This document shows positions 7,695 to 17,000 of a stretch of 64,000 nt of DNA, piece by piece (within the stretch, counting starts at the first letter, position 1; every line of letters starts with the position of its first letter). The translations under genes were made by a program, and so were the position numbers. The notes beneath the pieces were generated by a model. That model was not told the origin of the DNA. It saw only the letters and a list, made by a program, of their open reading frames with translations, and did not search any database. The DNA is from Micromonospora craterilacus (GTDB taxonomy: Bacteria > Actinomycetota > Actinomycetes > Mycobacteriales > Micromonosporaceae): positions 29,733 through 93,732 of the forward strand of contig NZ_POTY01000003.1 of the NCBI RefSeq assembly GCF_003236315.1. Direction: 5' to 3'.

Positions 7695-10451
7695 ATGGCG
7701 ACCAGCAAACTCTTCGGCCGCCACGCCGAGGTTGAGCAGCTGTCCGATTTCGTGACCGGCGTACGGAACCGCGGCGATGCGTGGCTGATCCGGGGTGAGC
7801 CCGGCGTAGGCAAGTCCTCCCTGATTGCCGCCGCGGCGGACCTCGCTGTCGCGGCGCAGATGCGACTGTTGCGGGCGTCCGGGTCGGAGTTCGAGGCCGA
7901 CGTCAGTTACTCGTGCCTCAACCAGTTGCTCCTGCCGGTCCACGCCGATCTTGAGCGCCTTCCCCCCGGTCCGCGGGAGGCGCTGGCGGTGGCGCTCGGC
8001 TTTCGTGCCGGTCCGCCGCCGGACGCGCTGCTGGTCTGCAACGCCGCTCTGCTGCTGGTCAAGGCGGTCGCCGCCGATGTACCGGTGGTCCTGCTCGTCG
8101 ACGACATCCAATGGATCGACCGGGCCAGTGCGGTCGTGCTCAGCTTCATCGCCCGTCGCCTGGACGGTTGCCGGGCCGGCCTGCTGGCGTCCGCCAGGAC
8201 GGGAACGGCGAGCCTGCTTGATCCGCGGGGACTGACCGAGATCGTCGTCCCGCCGCTCGACGACGAGGCGGCCGGGCACCTGGTCGACGCCACCTTTCCG
8301 CAGCTGACACCTCGTATCCGGCAGCGGCTGCTGGACCTCGCCCAGGGCAATCCGCTGGCCTTGATGGAGTTGCCCTCGACGTTGGTGGGTGCTGTCCACC
8401 GTACGGCGGCGCGACCGGAAGTGGTTCCGCTCAGTGAGCGGCTGCAAGCGCTGTTCGCCGCACGTATCGCCGAGCTGCCGGAGCCGACCCGCCAGTTGCT
8501 GCTGCTGGCAACGTTCGAGGGCACCGGCGACATCCGGGTTCTGCGCGCCGTTCCCGACGATCAGCCTGGTCTTGCCGACCTCGCCCCGGCGGAACGGGCG
8601 CAACTTGTGCGGGTGGATGATGCCACCGCCCGGATCGCGTTCCGGCACCCGCTGATCCGATCGGCGATCGTGGCGATGTCCACCCATGAGGAGCGCCGCA
8701 ACGCACACGTCGCCCTCGCCGACGCACTACGCGGGGACCAGGAACGCCGGGCCTGGCACCTGGCGGCGGCCGCCGTCGGACCGGACGAGGCGGTGGCGGA
8801 GCTGCTGGAGGACGCGGCACATCGCGTCATGCTCCGCGGGGACGCGTTCGCCGCCGTCGCGGCGCTGATCCGCGCCGCCGAGCTGAGCCTGACGAGTTCC
8901 GGCCGGGGCCGGCGCCTCGCCGAGGCCGCGTACATCGGTGCCGAGGCCAGCGGCGCCATCGACGACGCGAAGACGTTGCTGACCGATGCGCGCCGGGCCG
9001 CGCCGGACGGCACCGGTTCCCTGCACGCGGCCAACGCGGCGGCCTTCCTGATGCTCAACGGCGACGGTGACGTGAACACCGCGCACCGTCTCCTCGTCGG
9101 CGCCATCGAGACCGGCGACCACGGTTACCGGGCCGAGGATCCTGCGCTGATCGAGGCCATGCACACGTTGCTGCTGTTGTGCTGGTACGGCAGCGCCCCC
9201 GAGTACTGGGAGCCGTTCTACCAGGCGCTGGGCCGGCTGCAACCGCAGCCGCCCGAGGTCCTTGCCCTGGCGAGCAGGACCTTTCCTGACCCGGTGCGCA
9301 CCGGGGCGTCGGCGCTGCCGCAGATCGACGCGATCCTCGACTCGCTGCCGGACGACGCCGATCCCACCCGGATCATGCGGATCGGCACGGCCTCGGTCTA
9401 CCTGGATCGCCTGGCCGACTGCCGCGAGTCCTCCTGGCGGCTCGTACAGCACGGCCGGGACGGGGGGCCACCCCGGCGGCACCTCGGCGCCCTCATGCAC
9501 CTGTGCCTGGACGACTACCTCGTCGGCCGCTGGGACGAGGCCGAGGAACTCGCGCGGGAGGGCCAGCGGGTCTGCGCTGAGGGCGGTTTCTCGTTCTTCG
9601 CGTGGTACTTCCGGTACAACCGGGCGATCATCACCGCCGGGCGGGGTCGCTTCGACGAGGCGTACGCCCTCGCCGACGAGATGAGCCACTGGGCACTTCC
9701 CCGTGGTGTGTCGGCGGCAGCATTGTTCGCCCATCATCCGCGTACCCTGGCCGCGCTGGGCCAAGGCGACTGGGATGCCGCCTTCCGCCATGCCGCCGCC
9801 ATGAGCCCGCCCGGCGTGCTCGCCTCACATGTGCCGCACTGCACCTGGGTGATGTTCGACCTGGTTGAGGCGGCGGTCCGGACCGGGCGGATGGTCGAGG
9901 CCAGAGCGCACGTCGAGGCGATGCGGTCCGCCGATGTTGCCGCGCTGTCGACCCGGATGGCGCTCATCCTGGCGGGCGCGGAGGTCCTGGTCCTGGATGA
10001 CGAGGCGGCGGCGACGCGGCTGGAGGAACTGCTGGCCACTCCGGCGGCGGAGCGGTGGCTGTTCGAGGCGTCCCGGATCCGGCTCGTCCTCGGCGAGAAG
10101 CTTCGCCGGGCCAGGTCGCCGTCCCATGCCCGCCGGCACCTGCTGGCCGCGCGGGACGGATTTGTGGCCATGGCCGCCACGCCGTGGCTCGAACGTACCC
10201 ACGCCGAACTGCGCGCCACCAAGTACCGGCTCACCGACGTACCGTCTGATGGTCCGCTCGCCCTGACCGCGCAGGAACTCCAGATCGCGCAACTGGCGGC
10301 AACCGGTCTGACCAACAAGCAGATCGCCGAGCGCCTGTACCTGTCGCACCGCACCGTGGGTGCGCACCTGTACCGGATCTTTCCCAAGCTCGGCGTCGCC
10401 TCGCGTGCCGGACTCAGGGATGCCCTGTCGCCCGGCCCTGATCCCCGGTAG
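7695..10451 (+). CDS. LAL-family LuxR-type ATPase regulator
   Basis: 918 residues, the normal size of large ATP-binding LuxR regulators. Walker A GEPGVGKS is at 34-41 and Walker B VVLLVDDIQWID near 133-144. A helical repeat region of about 450 residues follows (TPR-like), then a C-terminal LuxR HTH (LTAQELQIAQLAATGLTNKQIAERLYLSHRTVG) near 852-885. Such proteins act as ATP-dependent activators of catabolic or secondary-metabolite genes. The ATG is preceded by a weak GTGAGG site. The 3' end overlaps the convergent ferritin-like gene by 38 bases. Its target is not evident from neighbours. Confidence 0.92.
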   Translation: MATSKLFGRHAEVEQLSDFVTGVRNRGDAWLIRGEPGVGKSSLIAAAADLAVAAQMRLLRASGSEFEADVSYSCLNQLLLPVHADLERLPPGPREALAVALGFRAGPPPDALLVCNAALLLVKAVAADVPVVLLVDDIQWIDRASAVVLSFIARRLDGCRAGLLASARTGTASLLDPRGLTEIVVPPLDDEAAGHLVDATFPQLTPRIRQRLLDLAQGNPLALMELPSTLVGAVHRTAARPEVVPLSERLQALFAARIAELPEPTRQLLLLATFEGTGDIRVLRAVPDDQPGLADLAPAERAQLVRVDDATARIAFRHPLIRSAIVAMSTHEERRNAHVALADALRGDQERRAWHLAAAAVGPDEAVAELLEDAAHRVMLRGDAFAAVAALIRAAELSLTSSGRGRRLAEAAYIGAEASGAIDDAKTLLTDARRAAPDGTGSLHAANAAAFLMLNGDGDVNTAHRLLVGAIETGDHGYRAEDPALIEAMHTLLLLCWYGSAPEYWEPFYQALGRLQPQPPEVLALASRTFPDPVRTGASALPQIDAILDSLPDDADPTRIMRIGTASVYLDRLADCRESSWRLVQHGRDGGPPRRHLGALMHLCLDDYLVGRWDEAEELAREGQRVCAEGGFSFFAWYFRYNRAIITAGRGRFDEAYALADEMSHWALPRGVSAAALFAHHPRTLAALGQGDWDAAFRHAAAMSPPGVLASHVPHCTWVMFDLVEAAVRTGRMVEARAHVEAMRSADVAALSTRMALILAGAEVLVLDDEAAATRLEELLATPAAERWLFEASRIRLVLGEKLRRARSPSHARRHLLAARDGFVAMAATPWLERTHAELRATKYRLTDVPSDGPLALTAQELQIAQLAATGLTNKQIAERLYLSHRTVGAHLYRIFPKLGVASRAGLRDALSPGPDPR

Positions 10452-11031
10452 CCGGCGGGGGCCGGCGAGCGGCGGAGCACGGCGCACTGAGGTCGGCGGC
10501 CTGCGCCTCCTTCTCTTCGAGCAGCCGTTCCAACAGCCGTCGGGTGGTGGGATCGTCGTCGCCGACCCAGCGCACCGCCTCCTGCAATGTCTGGACGAGG
10601 ATCCGCGCCCCGACCAGGTCCTGGGTCACGATGCCGGCGAGGTCGCCGTCGGGGAACGTCTGGAATGCCACCCGGGAGCGGCCGGCCAGGTGCTGCGGAT
10701 CGTGGTCGGCGGCGAACCCGAGCTGCCGGATGCGCGCCGCAAGCAGCCGCGCACCCGCGCGGTCCCGGTCGGCACAGGCGTAGAGGAACTCCGCGATCGT
10801 CCGGTCCGCTGGTGCGCGGACGAGTAGCGCGTGCTGCTCGTGTTGCAGCGACGACACGACCAGGCTGGCCAGCAACACGTTCAGTAGCCCGGCCACCGCC
10901 GTCAGCTCGGCGCGGTTCGACGGTGTGACCGGCCCGTCGTCCAGGTCCAGCAGGGCCCGATCGCGAACCTCGCGCGTCCGTACTGCTGGTGGTGGCGGTC
11001 CGGCGGGTTCCCGCCCGGCATGCCTCGTCAT
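10414..11031 (-). CDS. ferritin-like four-helix protein with altered metal ligands
   Basis: 205 residues. Residues 40-170 show the spacing of a bacterioferritin/Dps-like helical bundle: LLNVLLASLVVSSLQHEQHA, then AEFLYACADRDRAGARLLAARI, and a closing LLEEKEAQAADL. In bacterioferritins the first helix carries a Glu ligand and the second an ExxH. Here the second helix has Asp-Arg at that site, so a normal di-iron centre looks unlikely. The C-terminal 30 residues are proline/arginine-rich. The 3' end overlaps the LAL regulator gene tail-to-tail. It may be a metal-free structural relative; confidence in the fold is moderate. Confidence 0.62.
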   Translation of the reverse strand: MTRHAGREPAGPPPPAVRTREVRDRALLDLDDGPVTPSNRAELTAVAGLLNVLLASLVVSSLQHEQHALLVRAPADRTIAEFLYACADRDRAGARLLAARIRQLGFAADHDPQHLAGRSRVAFQTFPDGDLAGIVTQDLVGARILVQTLQEAVRWVGDDDPTTRRLLERLLEEKEAQAADLSAPCSAARRPPPATGDQGRATGHP

Positions 11032-11358
11032 GCATTCGATGGTCGAACGTCAGTCGCCGCCGTACATCTGTCAAACGACCTAACGCCCCTACCACCGCGG
11101 CCGGCGATCCGCCGCACCGGCCGGCACCTGGGCCGCGTGGCCGGAGCGGCTCGGCCTGGGTGCGAGCGGGGCCAACGGACCGGGCTGGCCGCCGGTGACG
11201 CCGTAGTCCGCTAAGCGCGTGTGGCAGCGACCCGCAAAGTCGCAGACAGATGACTGATGAGCGGGACCGGTCCGCGCCGAAGAGTGGAGCACACCCCCAG
11301 CCGAGTCGGCCCCCGCCGAGATCAGGCGAGCTCACCAGGATCAAGGAGACATACCACC
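11032..11358. other. non-coding gap between the ferritin-like gene and the ABM gene
   Basis: About 330 bases with no credible gene. It must hold the divergent promoters of the minus-strand ferritin-like gene and the plus-strand ABM/esterase/methyltransferase group. No strong inverted repeat or consensus -35/-10 pair was recognised. An AAGGAGA ribosome site closes it at 11343-11349. Confidence 0.5.
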
Positions 11359-11664
11359 ATGACTGTCAACCACGGATTCCACGCCATCATGACCGCGCAG
11401 CCGGGCCGCGGTGACGAGCTGGTCGGCCTGCTGCTCGACGCGCCATCGCTGCCGAACGAGGACTGCGTCGTCTTCCTGGTCAGCCGCTCCAGCACCAACC
11501 CGGATGTCGTCTCCGTCGCCGAGGGCTGGACCAGCCGGGAGGCGCACGCCCGGTTCTTCGCCGCCGAGCAGGCGCAGGCATTCGTCGCGCGGCTCCAGCC
11601 GCTGCTGGCCGGCGAGTCGCACTACACCGACGCGGTCCCCATCGGCGGCAAGCCCACGTTCTGA
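11359..11664 (+). CDS. ABM-domain (antibiotic biosynthesis monooxygenase-like) protein
   Basis: 101 residues from the ATG that follows AAGGAGA; an upstream in-frame extension is basic and unlike the family. The protein is a single ferredoxin-like ABM unit: FHAIMTAQPGRGDELVGLLL at the start, a central SEGW-type motif (VAEGWTSREAHARFF), and a closing HYTDAVPIGGKP. Members act as cofactor-free monooxygenases on quinols or as small dimeric stress proteins. It is first in a plus-strand group with an esterase and a methyltransferase (37-base gap to the esterase). The substrate is unknown. Confidence 0.82.
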   Translation: MTVNHGFHAIMTAQPGRGDELVGLLLDAPSLPNEDCVVFLVSRSSTNPDVVSVAEGWTSREAHARFFAAEQAQAFVARLQPLLAGESHYTDAVPIGGKPTF

Positions 11665-11701
11665 GCATCCACCGCAACCACTGACGCCTCAGGAGCCGAC
11701 C

Positions 11702-12703
11702 ATGACCCTGACCCGACCCGGCATCGATCCCGAGCTGCGGACGCTGCTCGCGGACCTGCCCCTGTCATCCGAACTCAACCCCGAACTGCTCGCGCAGATC
11801 CGCCAGCTCCCCTCGACACCGGTGGACACCCTCCTCGAGCGTCGCGCCGTCGAGCGGCGCGAGGTCACCATTGCCCGCCCGGACGGCGCCCAGATTCCGG
11901 TGTCGATCTTCAGCCCGCAACGGACCGACGGCTTCACCGCGGCGCCGTGCGTCTACTGGCTGCACGGCGGCGGCATGGTTATGGGAGACCGCTTCTCCCA
12001 GATCGACATCCCGCTCGAATGGCTGGACCGCTTCGGCGCTGTGGTGGTCACGGTGGACTACCGGCTGGCACCGGAGGCCACCGGCACGACCCTGGTCGAC
12101 GACTGCTACCACGGCCTGCTCTGGACCGCTGAGCACGCCGCCGCACTGGGCATCGACCCCGCCCGCCTGATCGTCGCCGGGATCAGCGCCGGTGGTGGCC
12201 TCGCCGCCGGCGTCACGCTGATGGCCCGCGACCGCGGCACCCCGGCGATCGCCGCCCAGGTTCTCATCTGCCCCATGCTCGACCACCGCAACACCACCAC
12301 GTCGAGCCGGCAGTATTCAGGCGAACCGGGTGTGTGGACCCGCGAGATGAACGAGTTCGGATGGCGGTCGGTGCTCGGTGACCTTCAGGACGCCGACGTG
12401 CCCGACTACGTCTCACCCGGCACGGCCGAGGATCTCTCCGACCTGCCGCCCACCTACATCGACGCCGGTACGGCGGAGGTCTTCCGCGACGAGGACGTCG
12501 CCTACGCCACCCGCATCTGGGCCGCCGGTGGACAGGCCGAGCTGCACATCTGGGCCGGCGGCTTCCACGGCTTCGACGCCCTCTTCCCCCGCACCCGCGT
12601 CTCTGCGGCGGCCCGCCGCACCCGCAACAAATGGCTGACCCGGGTGTTGACCTCGCTCGACGCCAGCGAGCGCCACGCCGTCGGAACGAGCACCGCACCA
12701 TGA
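11702..12703 (+). CDS. alpha/beta hydrolase, HSL-type esterase
   Basis: 333 residues from the ATG after CAGGAGCC. YWLHGGGMVMGDR near residues 84-96 is the HGGG oxyanion motif of hormone-sensitive-lipase esterases. GISAGGGLAAG near 160-170 holds the nucleophile Ser (usual form GDSAGG). The acid lies in YIDAGTAEVFRDED and the catalytic His in GGFHGFD near 290. Known relatives hydrolyse short-chain carboxylic esters in the cytoplasm; no signal peptide is seen. Its stop overlaps the next start (ATGA), so translation is coupled to the methyltransferase. Confidence 0.9.
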   Translation: MTLTRPGIDPELRTLLADLPLSSELNPELLAQIRQLPSTPVDTLLERRAVERREVTIARPDGAQIPVSIFSPQRTDGFTAAPCVYWLHGGGMVMGDRFSQIDIPLEWLDRFGAVVVTVDYRLAPEATGTTLVDDCYHGLLWTAEHAAALGIDPARLIVAGISAGGGLAAGVTLMARDRGTPAIAAQVLICPMLDHRNTTTSSRQYSGEPGVWTREMNEFGWRSVLGDLQDADVPDYVSPGTAEDLSDLPPTYIDAGTAEVFRDEDVAYATRIWAAGGQAELHIWAGGFHGFDALFPRTRVSAAARRTRNKWLTRVLTSLDASERHAVGTSTAP

Positions 12704-13398
12704 CCGCCCTCGCCGCGACCCAACCCAACCCGGCCGCCGCGCCGTCACCAGCGCCGGGCAACGACGACCGTGCCGCATTCCTGCGCGAGTTTCTTCGCGC
12801 CCCGTTCACCGTCGCCGCCCTCACCCCCAGCGGCCGGCCGCTGTCCGAGGCGGTCACCGCGACCGTGCCCCGCACCGGCGAGCCGCTGGTCGTGGAACTC
12901 GGCGCCGGCACCGGCGCGTTCACGGCGGCGATCCAGCAGCGGCTCACCGGCCGCGGGCGGCACCTGGCCATCGAGATCAACGCCCGGTTCGCCGAACGCC
13001 TGGTCGCTCGCTACCCCGGGGTCGACCTCGCCGTCGCCGATGCCCGCGGCCTGCGCGACATACTGACGCAACGCGGCCACGACCGCGCGGACGTGATCGT
13101 GAGCGGGCTGCCATGGGCCGCGTTCACGCCGGGCCGCCAGGACGACCTGCTCGACGCGGTGACCGACAGCCTGGCCCCGGACGGCGCGTTCACCACCTTC
13201 GCGTACGCGCACACGCGGTGGGCCCCGCCGGCCCTCCGGCTGCGGCGCATGCTGCGCGCGCGCTTCGAAGAGGTCGTGCCCAGCCGGACGTTGTGGGCCA
13301 ACCTGCCACCGGCGTTCGTCTACTACTGCCGCAGGCCACGCACGCCACTCCCGACCTCCGCCAGTGGGTCGACGAACGAACGGGTGAGTCAACCATGA
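12700..13398 (+). CDS. class I SAM-dependent methyltransferase (phospholipid N-methyltransferase-like)
   Basis: 232 residues. The start is the ATG embedded in the esterase stop (ATGA). Residues 20-45 (FLREFLRAPFTVAALTPSG) and the SAM motif LVVELGAGTGAFT near 60-72 resemble PmtA/rRNA-dimethylase-type enzymes. IEINARF follows as the acidic ribose-binding loop, and VIVSGLPWAAF sits where N-methylases have their N/D-PPY-like motif. Likely target classes are a phospholipid headgroup or a small amine; sequence does not settle it. It is followed by an overlapping broken SDR gene. Confidence 0.82.
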   Translation: MTALAATQPNPAAAPSPAPGNDDRAAFLREFLRAPFTVAALTPSGRPLSEAVTATVPRTGEPLVVELGAGTGAFTAAIQQRLTGRGRHLAIEINARFAERLVARYPGVDLAVADARGLRDILTQRGHDRADVIVSGLPWAAFTPGRQDDLLDAVTDSLAPDGAFTTFAYAHTRWAPPALRLRRMLRARFEEVVPSRTLWANLPPAFVYYCRRPRTPLPTSASGSTNERVSQP

Positions 13399-13835
13399 AG
13401 ATCGCCATCGTCAGCGGCAGCAGCTCCGGGGTCGGACAGAGCACCGCCGTTCAAGTCGCTCGACGCGGGAACGGCGTGATCCTGACCTACCACGGCAACC
13501 AGGCCGGGGCATTGGAGACGGTCGCGATGATCGAGAAGGACGGCGGCGCGGCCGTCGCGCTGCCGCTGGACGTCGGCAACACCGCAGCCTTTCCGCCCTT
13601 TCGCGAGGCCGTCGCGGCGGCACTGCGCGACAGGTGGCAGCGAGACACCTTCGACTTCCTCGTCAACGCCTTCGAGCGCTTCCCCGAGGTGATCCCGGGC
13701 CTCGCGGCGAAGACCGCGCTCGGCCGGCTCGGCGAACCGGACGATATCGGCATGTTCATCGCGGCGCTGCTCTCCGAAGAATGCCGCTGGATCACCGCTC
13801 AGGACATCGAGGTCTCCGGCGGCTACAACCTCTGA
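13395..13835 (+). pseudogene. internally deleted short-chain dehydrogenase
   Basis: 146 codons remain of what should be about 245-250. The N-terminal cofactor part is intact (MKIAIVSGSSSGVGQSTA, then LPLDVGNTAAF and FDFLVN). It then jumps directly to AFERFPEVIPGLAAKTALGRLGEPDDIG and the normal C-terminal SGGYNL. The missing block of about 100 residues contains the NNAG strand, catalytic Ser and YxxxK, so no SDR chemistry is possible. The reading frame is preserved across the junction near 13668. The ATG overlaps the methyltransferase stop. It is either a decayed gene or a retained NAD(P)-binding stub. Confidence 0.82.
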
Positions 13836-13904
13836 GTGCTCCACCGGTCAGAGGCAGGGCGCGGCATCGCCCTGCCCCTGACCGGCAGCCGCCAGCACGC
13901 ACAC

Positions 13905-13983
13905 CTTTTATCTCTATATATAAAAGTTCCGCTACATCGATGGAAAGTGTTAGTGTCGGCCATCGAACTTTCGTGTTGCGAAA
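13905..13983. promoter_or_regulatory. AT-rich control region with two inverted repeats
   Basis: This is the only strongly AT-rich patch in the window. CTTTTAT (13905-13911) pairs with ATAAAAG (13920-13926) around 8 bases. TTTCG (13969-13973) pairs with CGAAA (13979-13983) around 5 bases. GAAAGT near 13943 and ACTTTC near 13967 form a further interrupted dyad. The patch lies 75-155 bases before the secreted sugar-dehydrogenase gene. It probably combines a promoter (TATATA at 13915-13920) and a repressor site; the regulator is not identified. Confidence 0.5.
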
Positions 13984-14058
13984 CCGTACTAACTCGTCCA
14001 AAGAAGGAAGATGTGTCGCCCTTCACGGCCGGGTCCCCCGCCTAAAACAGGAGGAACC

Positions 14059-17000
14059 ATGACCGCACCGAGCCGACGGCGCGGGCGCCGTCGCGCCGCG
14101 CTCGCGGCCGCGGGTGCCGCTCTGGCGACCCTGCTCGCCGCCGCCCCCGTCACCTCGGCCACGGCCGCACCCGTCACCGCCGACGTCCCGCCGCAGGAAC
14201 CCGGCGTCACCCTGCGCTCGTACGACATGGGCGTTCCGCTGTCGGCACTGTGCACCCTCAAGCCCGCCCAGACGCCGAACGTCGACAAGCTCATGCCGCA
14301 GATCAACTGGACCACCACCGACGAGTTCGGCCTGTCCGACCGATTCATCAGCCACGTCATCGCCAACCTCGCCGTGCCGACCGACGGCGCCTACACGTTC
14401 CGGCTCACCAGCGACGACGGGTCCCGGCTCACGATCGACAATCAGCTCGTCGTCGACCACGACGGCCTGCACGCCGAGACCTCCCGGGAGGGATCGGTGA
14501 CCCTGAGCGCCGGCCTGCACCCGTTGTTCGTCGAGTACTTCGAGAACGGCGGTGACCAGGTGCTGCGGCTCGAGTGGCGGCCCCCCGGCGCCGACGGGTT
14601 CTCGCTCGTGCCAACCGCCGCGCTGAGCACGGACGCCGGCGTCGTACGCGTCACCGCCCCCGGGTGGAAGTACTGCGAGGGCGCGGCCGACTCGGCCGGC
14701 GACGGCCTGCCGCTCGACCGGGTGCATCCGGGCTACACCCTCACCGACCTGCGTCCCGAGGGGTTCCAGCCGCAGGTCACCGGCATGGCCTTCACGCCCG
14801 GCGGCGACCTGGTGCTCTCGACCTGGGGCGGCACCGACAACGCGACCGGCGAGGTCTACGTGGTCAAGAGCGTCACCGGCCGGACCACCCCTGGGCAGGT
14901 GACCTACCGCAAGTTCGCGGAAGGGCTGCGCGAGCCTCAGGGAGTGGCGGTGGTCGACGGCACGGTCTACGTCACCCAGAAGCACGAGCTGACGGCCCTG
15001 CGCGACACCGACGGCGACGGCCGCGCGGACGACTACAAGACGGTGGCGACCTGGCCGTGGGGCGGCAACTTCCACGAGTTCGCGTTCGGCCTGCTCTACC
15101 GCGACGGGTACTTCCACCTCAACCTCTCGGTGGCCATCAACTACGGCGGCGCCACCACCGTGCCCCAGCCCGCGCCGAACCGTGGCACCTCGATCAAGGT
15201 GCACGCCAAGACCGGCAAGATCACCTACGTCGCCGGGGGGCTACGCACCCCCAACGGGATCGGGTGGGGGCCGCGTGGCGAGGTCCTCGTCACGGACAAC
15301 CAGGGCGGCTGGCTGCCCGCCTCCAAGCTGGTCGAAATCCAGGACGGCGCGTTCTACAACCACTACACGACACCCACCGGCCCGTTCGACGACAAGCCGG
15401 TGACCCGGCCCATCGTCTGGATCCCGCAGAACGAGATCGGTAACTCGCCGTCCACACCGGTGCTGCTCAAGCAGGGCCCGTACGCGGGGCAGTTGGTCGT
15501 CGGCGACGTGACCTACGGCGGCCTGCAGCGCGTCTTCCTCGAGAAGATCGAAGGGCAGTACCAGGGTGCCGTGTTCCGGCACACGCAGGGCCTGGAGGCC
15601 GGCGTCAACGAGGTCACCCTCGGCCCCGACGGCGCGATCTATGTGGGTGGCCTGGGCGCCGGCGGCAACTGGGGCCAGGAGGGCAAACTCACCTACGGCC
15701 TGCAGAAGCTCACGCCCAACGGCACCTCGGTCTTCGACGTCAAGCAGATGCGCGCCTCGCATGTCGGATTCGAGCTGGAGTACACCAAGCCGCTGTCGGC
15801 CGAGACCGCACGGCAGCTCGCCGACGCGTACCAGGTGACGCAGTGGCGCTACGGCGCCACCAGCCAGTACGGCGGGCCCAAGCTCGAACTGGAGACGCTC
15901 ACGGTGAGCAAGGCCGAGCTGTCGGGCGACCGCCGCACCGTCAAGCTGAAGATCCCGGGCCTGAAGGAGAGCCGCGTGGTGCACGTACGCTCCCCGCGTC
16001 CGTTCTCATCCGCTGACGGCGAGGAGCTGTGGAACACTGAGGCCTGGTACACGCTCAACGAGATCCCGGGCCGAGTGGTGCAGCCGCAGACGTTCTTCGA
16101 GGCCGAGGAGGGCCGAACGACTGCTGTCGGCATGGCCACCGACCACGCCGGCTACTCCGGCGCCGGCTTCGCCGCCGGTTTCGCCTCGGACGGCTCGTCG
16201 ACCCGCATCTCCGTCGAGGTTCGCGAGGCCGGCACGTACGACCTGGCGATGCGCTACAGCAACGGCCCGAACCCCTACTCGGGTGAGAAGCAGCTGAGCC
16301 TGTACGTCAACGGTGCACGGATCGAGCAGACGGTCTTCCCCTCCACGGTGACCTGGAAGGAGTGGGGCACCGTCAGCACCACCGTGCGTCTGAACAAGGG
16401 CCGCAACCTGGTCGAGTACCGCAAGGAGGCCGCCGACTCCGGGCACGTCAACCTGGACGTGCTCGCCGTCCGGCCGCACGGCAAGCGGATCACGCTGTTC
16501 AACGGCGGTGACCTCACCGAGTGGCAACACACCGACGGACGCGAACCCGAGTGGGCGGTCGCCAACGGCGCCATGACGGTACGCAACGGGGACCTGCGCA
16601 CCATGCAGGCCTTCGGCGACTTCCGCCTGCACGTCGAGTTCAACCTGCCGCTCTACCCGCCGGACGTGACCGGCCAGGCACGGGCCAACAGCGGCGTGTA
16701 CCTGCAGGACCGCTACGAGATCCAGGTACTGGACTCGTTCGGCGTCGACCCGCCGCAGACCAACGACGCCGCGGCCATCTACCAGCAGAAGGCCCCCGAC
16801 GTGAACGCGGCGCGGCCGCCGCAGACCTGGCAGACCTACGACATCGTCTACCGGCAGGCCCGCTACGACGCCGCCGGCAACAGGGTCGAGAAGCCGCGCG
16901 TCACCCTCGTCTGGAACGGCGTCACGGTGCACGACGACGTCGAGATCCAGGGCCCGACCGGCGGCAGCCGGCCCGAGGGTCCGGCGACGGGCGCGATCCG

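Noticed and set aside
13113..13394. Upstream extension of the broken SDR frame into the methyltransferase gene
   Set aside because: The extension reads as arginine-rich sequence in the wrong frame of the methyltransferase. The ATG at 13395 gives the conserved SDR start.
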